Below the pieces are notes generated by a model. It made no database searches. It had not been told where the DNA came from and worked only from the letters and a program-made list of their open reading frames with translations. Of a stretch of 64,000 nt of DNA, positions 14,913 through 23,664 are shown one piece after another (positions within the stretch are counted from its first letter, which is position 1; each line of letters opens with the position of its first letter). The DNA is taken from contig NZ_FNEK01000024.1 of the NCBI RefSeq assembly GCF_900099935.1, positions 1 through 64,000 of the forward strand, read 5' to 3'. Both the position numbers and the translations under genes were made by a program. This DNA is from Aliiruegeria lutimaris. GTDB lineage: Bacteria; Pseudomonadota; Alphaproteobacteria; Rhodobacterales; Rhodobacteraceae.

Positions 14913-17230
14913 TGGCCGATCTGACCATTGCCATCGCCGGCAACCCGAATTGCGGCAAGACCACGCTTTTCAACGCCCTGACCGGCACGCATCAGCATGT
15001 CGGCAACTGGCCCGGCGTAACCGTCGAAAAGAAGGTCGGGGATTTCCGCCACAGGGACATCAAGGTCGAACTGGTGGACCTGCCCGGAGTCTATTCCCTC
15101 AGCGTGGCTGGCGGTGCGACCTCGCTCGATGAACGGTTGGCGCGGGACTATCTCGTCTCCGAGAAGCCCGACCTCGTCATCAACGTGCTCGACGCCTCCA
15201 ACCTGGAGCGCAACCTCTACCTCACTGTGCAGCTGCTGGAGATCGGCGGGCCGATGGTGGTGGCGCTCAACATGATGGACGTGGCCAAGGGGCGCCATAT
15301 CGAGATCGATATCGCCAGGCTCTCCGGGCATCTGGGCTGCCCGGTCGTTCCGCTCGTGGCCGCCAGCGGCAACGGCGTCGATGCGCTGGTAGATGCGGCC
15401 GTTCAGACGGCGCGGGATGGCAAGACGCCCTCTGGCGACGTGGAATTCGGGCCGGAGCTGGAAACGGCCATCGCGCAACTCTTGCCGGCCATCGTCGGCT
15501 CCATCGAGAATGCATCGCCCCGCTGGTTGGCCATCAAGCACCTGGAAAGCGACGAGCTCTGCCCCGCGATGACCGACCCGGCGCTGCAGGTTCCCGTTGC
15601 CCAGGCGCAGGCCGACCTGGAAGAAGCGGTCGAGATGGACGCCGACACGGCGATCGCCTGCGGCCGCTACGATTTCGTCACCCGCATCGCCGCCGACAGC
15701 ATGCGCAGGACGACCGAGTTGACCCAGACCATGTCGGACCGGCTCGACCGGATCGTTCTCAGCCGCGCCGCGGGCATCCCGTTCTTCCTGCTGGTGATGT
15801 ACCTGATGTTCATGTTCACTATTAACATCGGCGGCGCATTCATTGATTTCTTTGATATTCTTGCCGGCACGCTCCTGGTGGAAGCGCCCGCGGCACTGTT
15901 CTCCGCCATCGGACTGCCGGACTGGCTCAACACGCTCCTGAGCACCGGCATCGGCGGCGGCATCCAGACGGTGGCAACTTTCATTCCCATCGTCGGCTTC
16001 CTGTTCCTGTTCTTCTCAGTGCTGGAGGATTCCGGCTACATGGCCCGCGCGGCCTTTGTCATGGACCGCTTCATGCGGATGATCGGCCTGCCGGGAAAAA
16101 GTTTCGTGCCGCTGATCGTGGGCTTTGGCTGCAACGTGCCGGCGATCATGGCGACGCGCACGCTCGAAAACCAGCGCGACCGCACGCTGACGATCATGAT
16201 GACGCCTTTCATGTCCTGCGGCGCGCGCCTGCCCGTCTATGCCCTCTTCGCCGCCGCCTTCTTCCCCACCGGCGGGCAGAACCTCGTTTTCGCGCTCTAC
16301 CTGATCGGGCTGGGCGCGGCCGTCGGCACCGGGTTGCTTTTGAAAATAACTTTGCTTCAGGGCGAAACCGCGCCCTTCGTGATGGAGCTGCCGCCCTATC
16401 ACCTGCCCACCCTGCGCGGGCTGCTGCTGCGCACATGGGAGCGGCTGAAAACCTTCATCATCGATGCTGGTCGGGTGATCGTGGCCATGGTGCTGGTGCT
16501 GACCTTCCTCAATTCCTGGGGCATGGATGGAAGCTTCGGCAACGAGGACAGCGACAATTCCGTGCTCTCCGAGATCGGACGCAGTTTGACGCCGGCTTTC
16601 GGGCCGATGGGGCTGGAGGAAGACAACTGGCCGGCAACAGTCGGCATCTTCACCGGCATTCTTGCCAAGGAGGCTGTGGTCGGCACGCTGAACACGCTCT
16701 ACGAGGGCATGTCGCAGGCTGGAGATGACGACGCGGGAACCTTCTCGCTGGGCGCAGGCGTGGCGGAGGCTTTCGGCACCATCGGGCCCAACCTGCGCGA
16801 CGCGTTCGGCATGGCGACGGACCCGCTGGGCCTAGATGTCGGCTCCATTGAGAACATGGAACTGGCAGCCGAGGAGCAGGAGGTCGCCGTGGGCACCTTC
16901 GGCACCATGGTCAACCTCTTCGACGGCAAGATCGGCGCCTTTGCCTACCTGCTGATGGTGCTTCTCTATATGCCCTGCGCGGCGACGATTGGGGCGATCT
17001 GGCGGGAAACCAACCTCGGCTGGACCATGTTTGCCGGCTTGTGGACGCTCGCGCTCGGCTACGGCTCGGCTGTTCTGTTCTACCAACTCGCCAGCTATGG
17101 TGCCCACCCCGTCGCGTCGATGCTGTGGATCGGTGGCATCGCCCTGGCCTTTGCCGGTTTCTTCCTTCTGCTGCGGTGGATCGGCAAACGCGATCAGGAC
17201 AATAGCGTGCCCGTCACCATCGCAGAATAG
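14912..17230 (+). CDS. feoB: Ferrous iron transport protein FeoB
   Basis: 772 residues. The N-terminal G domain shows G1 GNPNCGKTT (residues 10-18), G3 VDLPGVYSL near 52 and G4 NMMD near 120. A helical GDI-like segment follows, then the polytopic permease with the two Gate regions; GFGCNVPAIMATRTL and MSCGARLPVY are typical. Near the C terminus is a strongly acidic insert around residues 590-650. It takes up Fe(II) across the inner membrane. It is translationally coupled to feoA and followed after 8 bases by feoC. Confidence 0.97.
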   Translation: MADLTIAIAGNPNCGKTTLFNALTGTHQHVGNWPGVTVEKKVGDFRHRDIKVELVDLPGVYSLSVAGGATSLDERLARDYLVSEKPDLVINVLDASNLERNLYLTVQLLEIGGPMVVALNMMDVAKGRHIEIDIARLSGHLGCPVVPLVAASGNGVDALVDAAVQTARDGKTPSGDVEFGPELETAIAQLLPAIVGSIENASPRWLAIKHLESDELCPAMTDPALQVPVAQAQADLEEAVEMDADTAIACGRYDFVTRIAADSMRRTTELTQTMSDRLDRIVLSRAAGIPFFLLVMYLMFMFTINIGGAFIDFFDILAGTLLVEAPAALFSAIGLPDWLNTLLSTGIGGGIQTVATFIPIVGFLFLFFSVLEDSGYMARAAFVMDRFMRMIGLPGKSFVPLIVGFGCNVPAIMATRTLENQRDRTLTIMMTPFMSCGARLPVYALFAAAFFPTGGQNLVFALYLIGLGAAVGTGLLLKITLLQGETAPFVMELPPYHLPTLRGLLLRTWERLKTFIIDAGRVIVAMVLVLTFLNSWGMDGSFGNEDSDNSVLSEIGRSLTPAFGPMGLEEDNWPATVGIFTGILAKEAVVGTLNTLYEGMSQAGDDDAGTFSLGAGVAEAFGTIGPNLRDAFGMATDPLGLDVGSIENMELAAEEQEVAVGTFGTMVNLFDGKIGAFAYLLMVLLYMPCAATIGAIWRETNLGWTMFAGLWTLALGYGSAVLFYQLASYGAHPVASMLWIGGIALAFAGFFLLLRWIGKRDQDNSVPVTIAE

Positions 17231-17238
17231 GAAGCGCC

Positions 17239-17496
17239 ATGATGTTGATGGAAATCCGGGCCTACCTGAAACTGCACGGCTCGGCGAATATTCTCGACCT
17301 GTCCAACCATTTCCGCGTGTCGCCGGACGCGCTGCGCGGGATGCTCCAACACTGGATCGCCAAGGGCGAGGTCGTCCGGCACGATTTCTCCGGCAGTTGC
17401 GGCGACTGCCACAGCTCCGGCCATTGCTCCGGCTGCGGGACCGCGGCGAGTTTCGAGGTCTACGAATGGCATGAGGTGGTACGGCGGGCTGTCTGA
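17239..17496 (+). CDS. feoC: FeoC-like winged-helix protein
   Basis: 85 residues. The N-terminal half is a small winged helix (EIRAYLKLHGSANILDLSNHF..SPDALRGMLQHWI.KGEV), as in FeoC. Four cysteines (C54, C57, C63, C66) form a cluster that can hold an iron-sulfur centre. FeoC proteins bind the FeoB G domain and protect or regulate it. The position directly after feoB supports the call. Confidence 0.88.
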   Translation: MMLMEIRAYLKLHGSANILDLSNHFRVSPDALRGMLQHWIAKGEVVRHDFSGSCGDCHSSGHCSGCGTAASFEVYEWHEVVRRAV

Positions 17497-17577
17497 GAGA
17501 CGCTTGCCAGCGGATCTGTCGTGCGCTTCGCCTCGGGAAACCGGGCGTCTCGAAGATCGTAATATTTCTTCATCTCC

Positions 17578-17595
17578 CTGTCACATGCCCGTTAC
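17578..17595 (+). promoter_or_regulatory. Possible Pho box upstream of the PhoX-like gene
   Basis: CTGTCAC-ATGC-CCGTTAC fits the PhoB pattern of two 7-base direct repeats (CTGTCAT type) separated by four bases. The first half is near perfect and the second matches five of seven positions. It is 73 bases upstream of the start of a PhoX-family gene, where phosphate control would make sense. Confidence 0.5.
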
Positions 17596-17668
17596 CCGGC
17601 TCTGCTCAATGGGGCCCAGCGCGACTTAGCGGCGATGTTGCCGCCGAATCCAGCCAACGGAGACATAC

Positions 17669-19225
17669 ATGAAAACGTCCATTGCCTCTGCTCTTCTTCT
17701 GACGAGCGCCCTGACCGCCCCAGCCTTTGCCGAAAGCCTGACCCGCGTGGCCACCGTCCCGCTTGGCGGCGAAATCACCGGAATGTTCCAGCAGGGCGAA
17801 GACCTGTTCTTCAACGTCCAGCACCCCGCCAACGATCTGGCCAACGAATTCGCCAAGGCAACCGTGGGCGTGATCGCCAATGCCGATTTCTCTGGCCGCG
17901 CGCTGGCCGTTGCGGAGGGCGACGACAGGAAACGCGTCAAGTCCTCCTTGGGCGCATACCAGATCCTGTTCCAGGAAGGGGATTTCGGCAAGATTGGTCA
18001 CATCGTCGGCGCCGGCGGCGAGATCAAGGTGTCCAACGACCCCGACTTCAACGCCTATGTCGCCACCGGCGACGCCGAAGGATACCTCTTCACCAACTGG
18101 GAAGACCGCCCCGGCGGCATGTCCCGCGTCAAGCTGATGCGCGCCGCGGACGGCACCTATTCGGTCGACGAAGCCGACGCGATGATGATCGACTTCTCCG
18201 CCGTTCAGGGCACTTGGGTCAACTGCTTCGGCACGCTGTCGCCGTGGTCCACCCCGCTGACCTCCGAAGAACTCTATTTCGACGACACCGCCGACTGGAA
18301 CAACCCCAACTACAAGTATATCGACGGCGTCGAGGACCTTGCCAGCTATGTCGGTGCCTGGCCGAACCCCTACCGCTACGGCTACATCGTCGAGATCACC
18401 GATCCCGCAGGCAGCGCCACCCCGGTCAAGCACTTCTCCATGGGCCGCTACAGCCACGAAAACTCGGTCGTCATGCCCGACGACAAGACGGTGTATCTCT
18501 CCGATGACGGCACCAATGTGGTCTTCTACAAGTTCGTCGCCGACGCGGCAGGCGACCTCTCGGCCGGCACGCTCTACGCCGCGAAGATGACCCAGTCCGC
18601 CGAGTCCGGCGCCGATGCCGCCACCACCGGTTTCGATATCGAGTGGATCGAGTTGGCCTCCGGCAACAATGCCGAAATCGAAGGCTGGATCGCCGAGTAT
18701 GACGGCATCACCACGGACGACTACAAGGCCGATGCCACCTCCTACATCTCCGATGAGGATGTTGCCGCCTGGGCCGCCGGAGAGGCCGCCGACAGCCGCG
18801 TTGCCTTCCTCGAAAGCCGCAAGGCCGCGAGCGCCAAGGGGGCGACCGCCGAATTCCGCAAGATGGAAGGCGTGAACATCAACTATGCCGCGGCCAAGGA
18901 TGGCTCGGTTCCGTTCATGTACATGGCGATGTCGGAAGTGGCCAAGGGCATGTCGGACGCCGAGGGCGACATCCAGGTGTCCGAGGTCAAGTGCGGCGTC
19001 GTCTACGAGTTCCCGCTCGAAGCCGACTACAACACGACGAAAATGGTCCCGGTCGTTGCCGGTGGCGCCTATGACAAGAACGCCGAGGCCAATGCCTGCA
19101 ACGTGGACGCCATCTCCAACCCGGACAACCTGCTGGTGCTGTCCAATGGCGACGTGCTGATCGGCGAAGACACCGGCGCGCACGAGAACAACGCCATGTG
19201 GCTGTGGAGCAAAGGCTCGATGTAA
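17669..19225 (+). CDS. PhoX-family (DUF839) periplasmic protein
   Basis: 518 residues with a Sec signal peptide cut after about A21 (APAFA|ES). The mature protein reads as a DUF839/PhoX beta-propeller. It has the family-like FFNVQHPAND near residue 47, the HENSVVMPDDKTVYLSDDG stretch near 270, and a late PDNLLVLSNGDVLIGEDTG block that resembles the metal-site strand of PhoX. PhoX enzymes are calcium- and iron-dependent alkaline phosphatases, often Tat-exported and longer. This one is short and Sec-exported, so phosphatase activity is probable but not certain. A two-heme cytochrome gene follows after 75 bases. Confidence 0.82.
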   Translation: MKTSIASALLLTSALTAPAFAESLTRVATVPLGGEITGMFQQGEDLFFNVQHPANDLANEFAKATVGVIANADFSGRALAVAEGDDRKRVKSSLGAYQILFQEGDFGKIGHIVGAGGEIKVSNDPDFNAYVATGDAEGYLFTNWEDRPGGMSRVKLMRAADGTYSVDEADAMMIDFSAVQGTWVNCFGTLSPWSTPLTSEELYFDDTADWNNPNYKYIDGVEDLASYVGAWPNPYRYGYIVEITDPAGSATPVKHFSMGRYSHENSVVMPDDKTVYLSDDGTNVVFYKFVADAAGDLSAGTLYAAKMTQSAESGADAATTGFDIEWIELASGNNAEIEGWIAEYDGITTDDYKADATSYISDEDVAAWAAGEAADSRVAFLESRKAASAKGATAEFRKMEGVNINYAAAKDGSVPFMYMAMSEVAKGMSDAEGDIQVSEVKCGVVYEFPLEADYNTTKMVPVVAGGAYDKNAEANACNVDAISNPDNLLVLSNGDVLIGEDTGAHENNAMWLWSKGSM

Positions 19226-19257
19226 TCGCCCCTTTCCAACGGAAATGACGACATTGG

Positions 19258-19279
19258 AGGGCGGGGAAATTCCCGCCCT
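19258..19279 (+). terminator. Hairpin between the PhoX-like and cytochrome genes
   Basis: AGGGCGGG-GAAATT-CCCGCCCT is a perfect 8-bp stem in the 75-base gap. It has no T-run, so it more likely attenuates or protects the upstream message than fully separates the two genes. Confidence 0.4.
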
Positions 19280-19300
19280 ACCTGCCTTACGGAGACCACG

Positions 19301-20914
19301 ATGAAACGCGCGCCCCTGCTCCCCCTTTTCTTGCTGATGCCGCTGGCGGCCATCGCCGAAGACCTTTCCGGACTCGGCGAGAGCGACCTGATGCAGCGCC
19401 GACCGCGCTCGCAGGATGTCGCCGCCGCCGGTCGCATCTACAACCCCGAAGCACCGGTTCCACCGCAGTGTTACACCCGGATCGAGGGGCGCCATAACCC
19501 CTGCTATGTCTGCCACCAGGGTAATGACGACCGGACCCGGACCAATTTCATGCAGGATGGCGACCTGCAGGCCGAATATGCCTTCTCGGAGGCGGGGCTG
19601 ACCAACCACCACGTGAACCTCTTCGTGGACCGCTCCGCCGAGGTGGCCGCGATCTCGGATGCGGAAATCCTCGAATGGACCCGTGGCGACAATTACTCGG
19701 ATCTCAGCGGCCGCCTGGAGGCCGCGGGCTTCGAGGGTTGGATCCCCGATCTCGCGGGTTATGAGAATGCCGCCGAGGCTTTCGACGCGAACGGGCTGGC
19801 GCGAGACGGCTCGTGGTGGGTGGCTTTCAACTACAAGCCGCAGCCCTCGACCTTCTGGCCCACGAACGGCTCCACCGACGACGTGCTGATACGCCTGCCC
19901 GCGCCTTTCTACACGACCCAGAGCGGCGTTGAGAGTCGCGATGTGTATTTCGCCAATCTCGCGCTTTTGGAAATGGCCTTCCAGGATCTGGACCGCGTCT
20001 CGCTTCCGCCCGTGGATGAAACCGTGATTGGCGTGGATATCGACGACGACGGCGCGCTTGGCATGGCGTCCGAGATCGACCGTCGGGAAACCTATCTCGG
20101 CGCGGCCAGCGCTGAGCCGGTCATCCGCATGAATTATCCCGAACGGACGGATTTCCTCCATTCGGTCCGCTATGTCGGCATAAACGAGGATGGGTCGATC
20201 AAACCGGCGCGGCGGATGAAGGAGCTGCGCTACATGGTCAAGTCGCGCCAGCTCTCCATCGCGGCGCTGGCCTCGCGCTATGGCAACGAGATCCAGGAGA
20301 AGCTCGACGAGAACCTGCCCCGCTATATCGATCTCGGCGACCGGGGCATGGACAACGGCATGGGCTGGACGCTGCTGGCCTGGATCGAGGATGAAACCGG
20401 CGCGCTCCGCCGGCAGCCCAACGAGGAGACGTTCTTTTGCCGCGGCTGCCACACCTCCGCCGGGGCCAATATCGACCAGACATGGGCCTTCCCGCGCAAG
20501 ATGACCGGCGTGGCGGGCTGGGGCTATATCGACCTCAGGAGCCAGAAGGACGTGCCCAATATCGGCGAGGAGATGGGCGAGATCGCGCTCTACCTGCAAC
20601 GTGCGGGCGGCGGCGACGAGTTCCGCTCCAATACCGAGATGCTGGAACGCTGGTTCAAGGAAGATGGCAGCATCGACATGGAAGCGATAGCGGGCAAGAG
20701 CGTCTACGATCTGATCGCGCCCTCGCGCGAACGCGCGCTGATGCTCAACAAGGCCTACCGCGTCCTGGTCGCAGAGCAGAGCTTCCTGTTTGGTCGCGAT
20801 GCGACGGTGACACCGCCGGTCAACGTGCATGCCCGGATCGACGAGGCCACCGCCCCCACGCTGCCGCCGGAACATCGCTACTCGCACGACATCCGGCTGA
20901 ATTGGGCGGAGTGA
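19301..20914 (+). CDS. Exported two-heme c-type cytochrome of unknown function
   Basis: 537 residues with a Sec signal peptide (about 19 residues, ending AIA). Two heme-attachment motifs are far apart: CYVCH (C68-H72) and CRGCH (C380-H384). The roughly 300 residues between them contain no further CxxCH and hold many aromatic and acidic residues, including GVDIDDDGALG near 244, which could bind a divalent metal. I do not recognise a named enzyme family. The size and layout suggest a catalytic or electron-accepting periplasmic protein rather than a simple carrier. The neighbours are the PhoX-like gene upstream and a broken small cytochrome gene downstream and convergent. Confidence 0.75.
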   Translation: MKRAPLLPLFLLMPLAAIAEDLSGLGESDLMQRRPRSQDVAAAGRIYNPEAPVPPQCYTRIEGRHNPCYVCHQGNDDRTRTNFMQDGDLQAEYAFSEAGLTNHHVNLFVDRSAEVAAISDAEILEWTRGDNYSDLSGRLEAAGFEGWIPDLAGYENAAEAFDANGLARDGSWWVAFNYKPQPSTFWPTNGSTDDVLIRLPAPFYTTQSGVESRDVYFANLALLEMAFQDLDRVSLPPVDETVIGVDIDDDGALGMASEIDRRETYLGAASAEPVIRMNYPERTDFLHSVRYVGINEDGSIKPARRMKELRYMVKSRQLSIAALASRYGNEIQEKLDENLPRYIDLGDRGMDNGMGWTLLAWIEDETGALRRQPNEETFFCRGCHTSAGANIDQTWAFPRKMTGVAGWGYIDLRSQKDVPNIGEEMGEIALYLQRAGGGDEFRSNTEMLERWFKEDGSIDMEAIAGKSVYDLIAPSRERALMLNKAYRVLVAEQSFLFGRDATVTPPVNVHARIDEATAPTLPPEHRYSHDIRLNWAE

Positions 20915-20960
20915 CCCTATGGCCCGGTCGGGCGGGGCGTCCCCCTGCCCGGCCCGCGGC

Positions 20961-21240
20961 TCACGCGCGGTCGAGATCCCTCAGATACGCCTGCAACGCC
21001 TGAATCTCCTCTTCGGTGAAATCGAATTCCGGCATCTGGTCAAATCCCGGCAAGGCCCGGTCAAGCGCGCTGCGGTTGGCGCCCCGGATATCGGGCGCGG
21101 CATCATCGTCGCGTCTCGCCTGCCTCACCGTGGCAGTCGATGCAGTTCTCCGTGTAGAGCCATTTTCCGGAGGGAGCCTCCTGCGCCGTGAGCGCTCCGG
21201 CGGCAGCAAGAAGAAGAAGCGTCAGGGTCAGTCGTCTCAT
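20961..21240 (-). pseudogene. Small c-type cytochrome, frameshifted
   Basis: From ATG 21240 the frame gives a signal peptide (MRRLTLTLLLLAAAGALTA), then GKWLYTENCIDCHGEAGET with a CxxCH heme motif, and stops at 21103. The rest of a class I monoheme cytochrome continues in another frame: PDIRGANRSALDRALPGF, MPEFDFTEEEIQALQAYLRDL (the methionine-ligand region and last helix), ending at 20961. The shift is close to 21110-21118. Joined, the product would be about 92 residues. Either the gene is broken or the read has an indel. It points toward the two-heme cytochrome gene and may be its redox partner. Confidence 0.75.
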
Positions 21241-21502
21241 GGTCGGTTCCGTTTGGGCGGCGCGTCGCCGCCTAGCTAGCGGCAGTACATGTGATTTTCG
21301 TGATGCTTTCCCGCAAACCTGCCATGTGCGCAGCGGAACGCTGCGCCCGCGCATTTTCACAATCTGTCCCAAAATCCTCGTCTGAGACAGGAATCTTGCC
21401 GTTCCGCCCCCCGGTTGGAGAGCCATTGTGTCGCGGAAACCGGATGACCGGCTTGCGGATCGCAAACGGTTTCGGCATGTGGCTGACGACAAGGAGAAAC
21501 GG

Positions 21503-22000
21503 ATGACCGTCCTCACGACAAGCGCCGCACGGATACACTCCCTCACCCGCCGTATCTGCCAATTCCTTCTCGGTTTGATCTTTATTGGCCAGATGGCCGT
21601 GGTCATCCTTCGCTATGTATTCGGCGTGGGGTTCATCGAGTTGCAGGACGCCATCGCCTACAGCTTCGCCGCACTGGTGGTTCTGGGGCTTCCAGTGGCG
21701 CTGGTGCTCGATTCCCATGTGCGGGTCGATGTCATCCGCACGCGCCAGTCCGAGGCCACGAAGAAATGGTTCGACCGTTTCGGCACCGTTTTCTTCCTGA
21801 TCCCCGTCTTCGGGCTGACGATCTGGTGGGTCTGGCCCGACATCGCCTTTTCCTGGTCGATCCGCGAACGCTCCGTGGAAACGGGCGGCTTGCCGGGGCT
21901 CTACCTGGTCAAGACGACGCTGCCTGTCGCCTGCGCCCTGATGATCCTGCAGGGGATCGCAGGCTTCGTCGCCTCTTTCGAAAGACCCAAAGATGATTGA
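21503..22000 (+). CDS. dctQ: TRAP transporter small permease subunit (second system)
   Basis: 165 residues from ATG 21503, preceded by AAGGAGAAA. Four membrane helices lie near residues 18-38, 50-70, 93-113 and 135-155, as in DctQ proteins. It overlaps the following dctM by eight bases. The order Q-M-P is typical of TRAP systems whose binding protein is of the TakP (2-oxo-acid/lactate) type, which is the type encoded downstream. No distinct promoter element was identified in 21241-21502. Confidence 0.9.
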   Translation: MTVLTTSAARIHSLTRRICQFLLGLIFIGQMAVVILRYVFGVGFIELQDAIAYSFAALVVLGLPVALVLDSHVRVDVIRTRQSEATKKWFDRFGTVFFLIPVFGLTIWWVWPDIAFSWSIRERSVETGGLPGLYLVKTTLPVACALMILQGIAGFVASFERPKDD

Positions 22001-23609
22001 GCATTTCTGGCTGATCGTTCTCGGCCTGAGCCTGCTGGGCGGCATTCTTTCGGGCATTCCCGTCATGCTGATCCTGTCGGGCGTGCCGGTGGCCGTCTCT
22101 TTCATTGCCGCCGCTTTCGGTGCCTTCGACCTGAGCTTCCTGCAGGCCTATCCGCAACGCGCCTTCGGCGTGATGCAGAACTCGCTTCTGGTCGCCGTGC
22201 CGCTCTTCGTGCTCATGGGCGTGCTGCTGGAACGCTCGCGCGTGGCCGAACGCACGCTGATGCAGGTCAGCCGCCTGCTGGGCGGCAGCCCGCGCGCGCT
22301 GGCGCTCTCCGTGCTCATGATCTCCACGCTGATCGCCGCCTCGACCGGCATCATCGGCGCCACCATCGTCATGCTCGGGCTGATCAGCCTGCCGGCGATG
22401 CGCCAGGTCGGCGTGCCCGACAGCACCGCGAGCGGCTTGATCTGCGCCTCCGGAACGCTGGGGCAGATCATTCCCCCCTCCATCGTCCTGATCCTGCTGG
22501 GCGATCAGGTCTCCAACGCCTATCTGGACGCGCAACAACGCGCGGGCAATTTCGCCCCCGATGCCGTCACCGTGGGCGATCTTTTCGCCGGGGCCCTGCT
22601 GCCCGGCCTGCTGCTGGTGGCGCTTTACGGACTGTTCGTTACGGTCCGCCTCGCCCGCACCCCGGCAAAGACAAACGTGGTAACCGACCCGATCGGCCCT
22701 TGGGAATTCGTCCGCGAAGTCCTGCCCCCCATCCTGCTCATCCTCGCCGTGCTCGGCTCGATCCTCGCCGGCGTTGCCACGCCCACCGAGGCCGCGGCCA
22801 TCGGCGTTGCGGGTACGCTGCTGATCACCGCGGCCCGCGTCAGCGCGGCCAGCGACACCCAATCCCTGCCCGGCGGCCCGCAGGCCCGGGCGCCCGGCGA
22901 CCGCAGCAGCCCGGCCTGGCTCCGCCATGTCATGACAGCGACCGCCGTGGTCGGCTTCGGGCTGGTGATACTGCGCCTCTCCGGCGTTGCCCGCATCAAC
23001 CTCAACGCCGCCGAGATCAGCTTCTCGGGCGGCTCGCTGCTGGCGCTGGCGATGACCGTCATGCTGGTGACCGGCCTGATCATCGCGGTCGTCGTGCTGA
23101 CCCGCGCCGGCGTCTTCGGCGACGCGCTCGCACAGGCGGCCCGGATCTCGGCGATGATCTTCGGCATCATCCTTGCCGCCTCCATGCTGTCGCTCGTCTT
23201 CCGCGGTTTCGGCGGTGACGAATGGGTGCATGAGCTGCTGAGCAACCTGCCCGGCGACCACACCACCATGCTGCTCTTCACCCTCCTGGTGATCTTCATC
23301 ATGGGCTTCATCCTCGAATTCATCGAGATCGTCTTCATCGTGATCCCTCTGGTCGGCCCGATCCTGCTGCAGGATATCGACCCGGTCTGGTTCGCCGTTC
23401 TGGTGGCGCTCAACCTCCAGACCTCGTTCCTGACACCGCCCTTCGGCTTCGCCCTGTTTTACTACCGCTCTGCGGCCCCGGAAGAGATCAAGACAACGAC
23501 CATCTACAAGGCCGTCATTCCCTTCGTGCTGATCCAGGTGATCACGCTCGGAGTGGTGTTCTTGTGGCCACCGCTTGCGACATGGCTGCCGCAGGTACTG
23601 TTCGGATGA
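21993..23609 (+). CDS. dctM: TRAP transporter large permease subunit (second system)
   Basis: 538 residues, longer than the 430-residue norm and typical of the extended DctM subunits that go with TakP-type systems. The extra length is a middle segment (about residues 275-330) holding a polar stretch (SDTQSLPGGPQARAPGDRSS) and an added helix pair. Family patches include LFVLMGVLLERS near 72, SASTGIIGATIVMLG-like sequence near 110, GQIIPPSIVLILLGD near 160, and LTPPFGFALFYYR near 480. It imports a carboxylate with ion coupling. Confidence 0.93.
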   Translation: MIEHFWLIVLGLSLLGGILSGIPVMLILSGVPVAVSFIAAAFGAFDLSFLQAYPQRAFGVMQNSLLVAVPLFVLMGVLLERSRVAERTLMQVSRLLGGSPRALALSVLMISTLIAASTGIIGATIVMLGLISLPAMRQVGVPDSTASGLICASGTLGQIIPPSIVLILLGDQVSNAYLDAQQRAGNFAPDAVTVGDLFAGALLPGLLLVALYGLFVTVRLARTPAKTNVVTDPIGPWEFVREVLPPILLILAVLGSILAGVATPTEAAAIGVAGTLLITAARVSAASDTQSLPGGPQARAPGDRSSPAWLRHVMTATAVVGFGLVILRLSGVARINLNAAEISFSGGSLLALAMTVMLVTGLIIAVVVLTRAGVFGDALAQAARISAMIFGIILAASMLSLVFRGFGGDEWVHELLSNLPGDHTTMLLFTLLVIFIMGFILEFIEIVFIVIPLVGPILLQDIDPVWFAVLVALNLQTSFLTPPFGFALFYYRSAAPEEIKTTTIYKAVIPFVLIQVITLGVVFLWPPLATWLPQVLFG

Positions 23610-23664
23610 CACGGAAATGCGCAAACCGGAACGGGGTGAGGAGCCCCTCATTGGGAGATAGAAG

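Noticed and set aside
17606-20887. A 1093-codon open frame on the minus strand
   Set aside because: It is the antisense shadow of the PhoX-like and cytochrome genes; the plus-strand proteins have signal peptides, ribosome sites and heme motifs, the minus-strand product has none.
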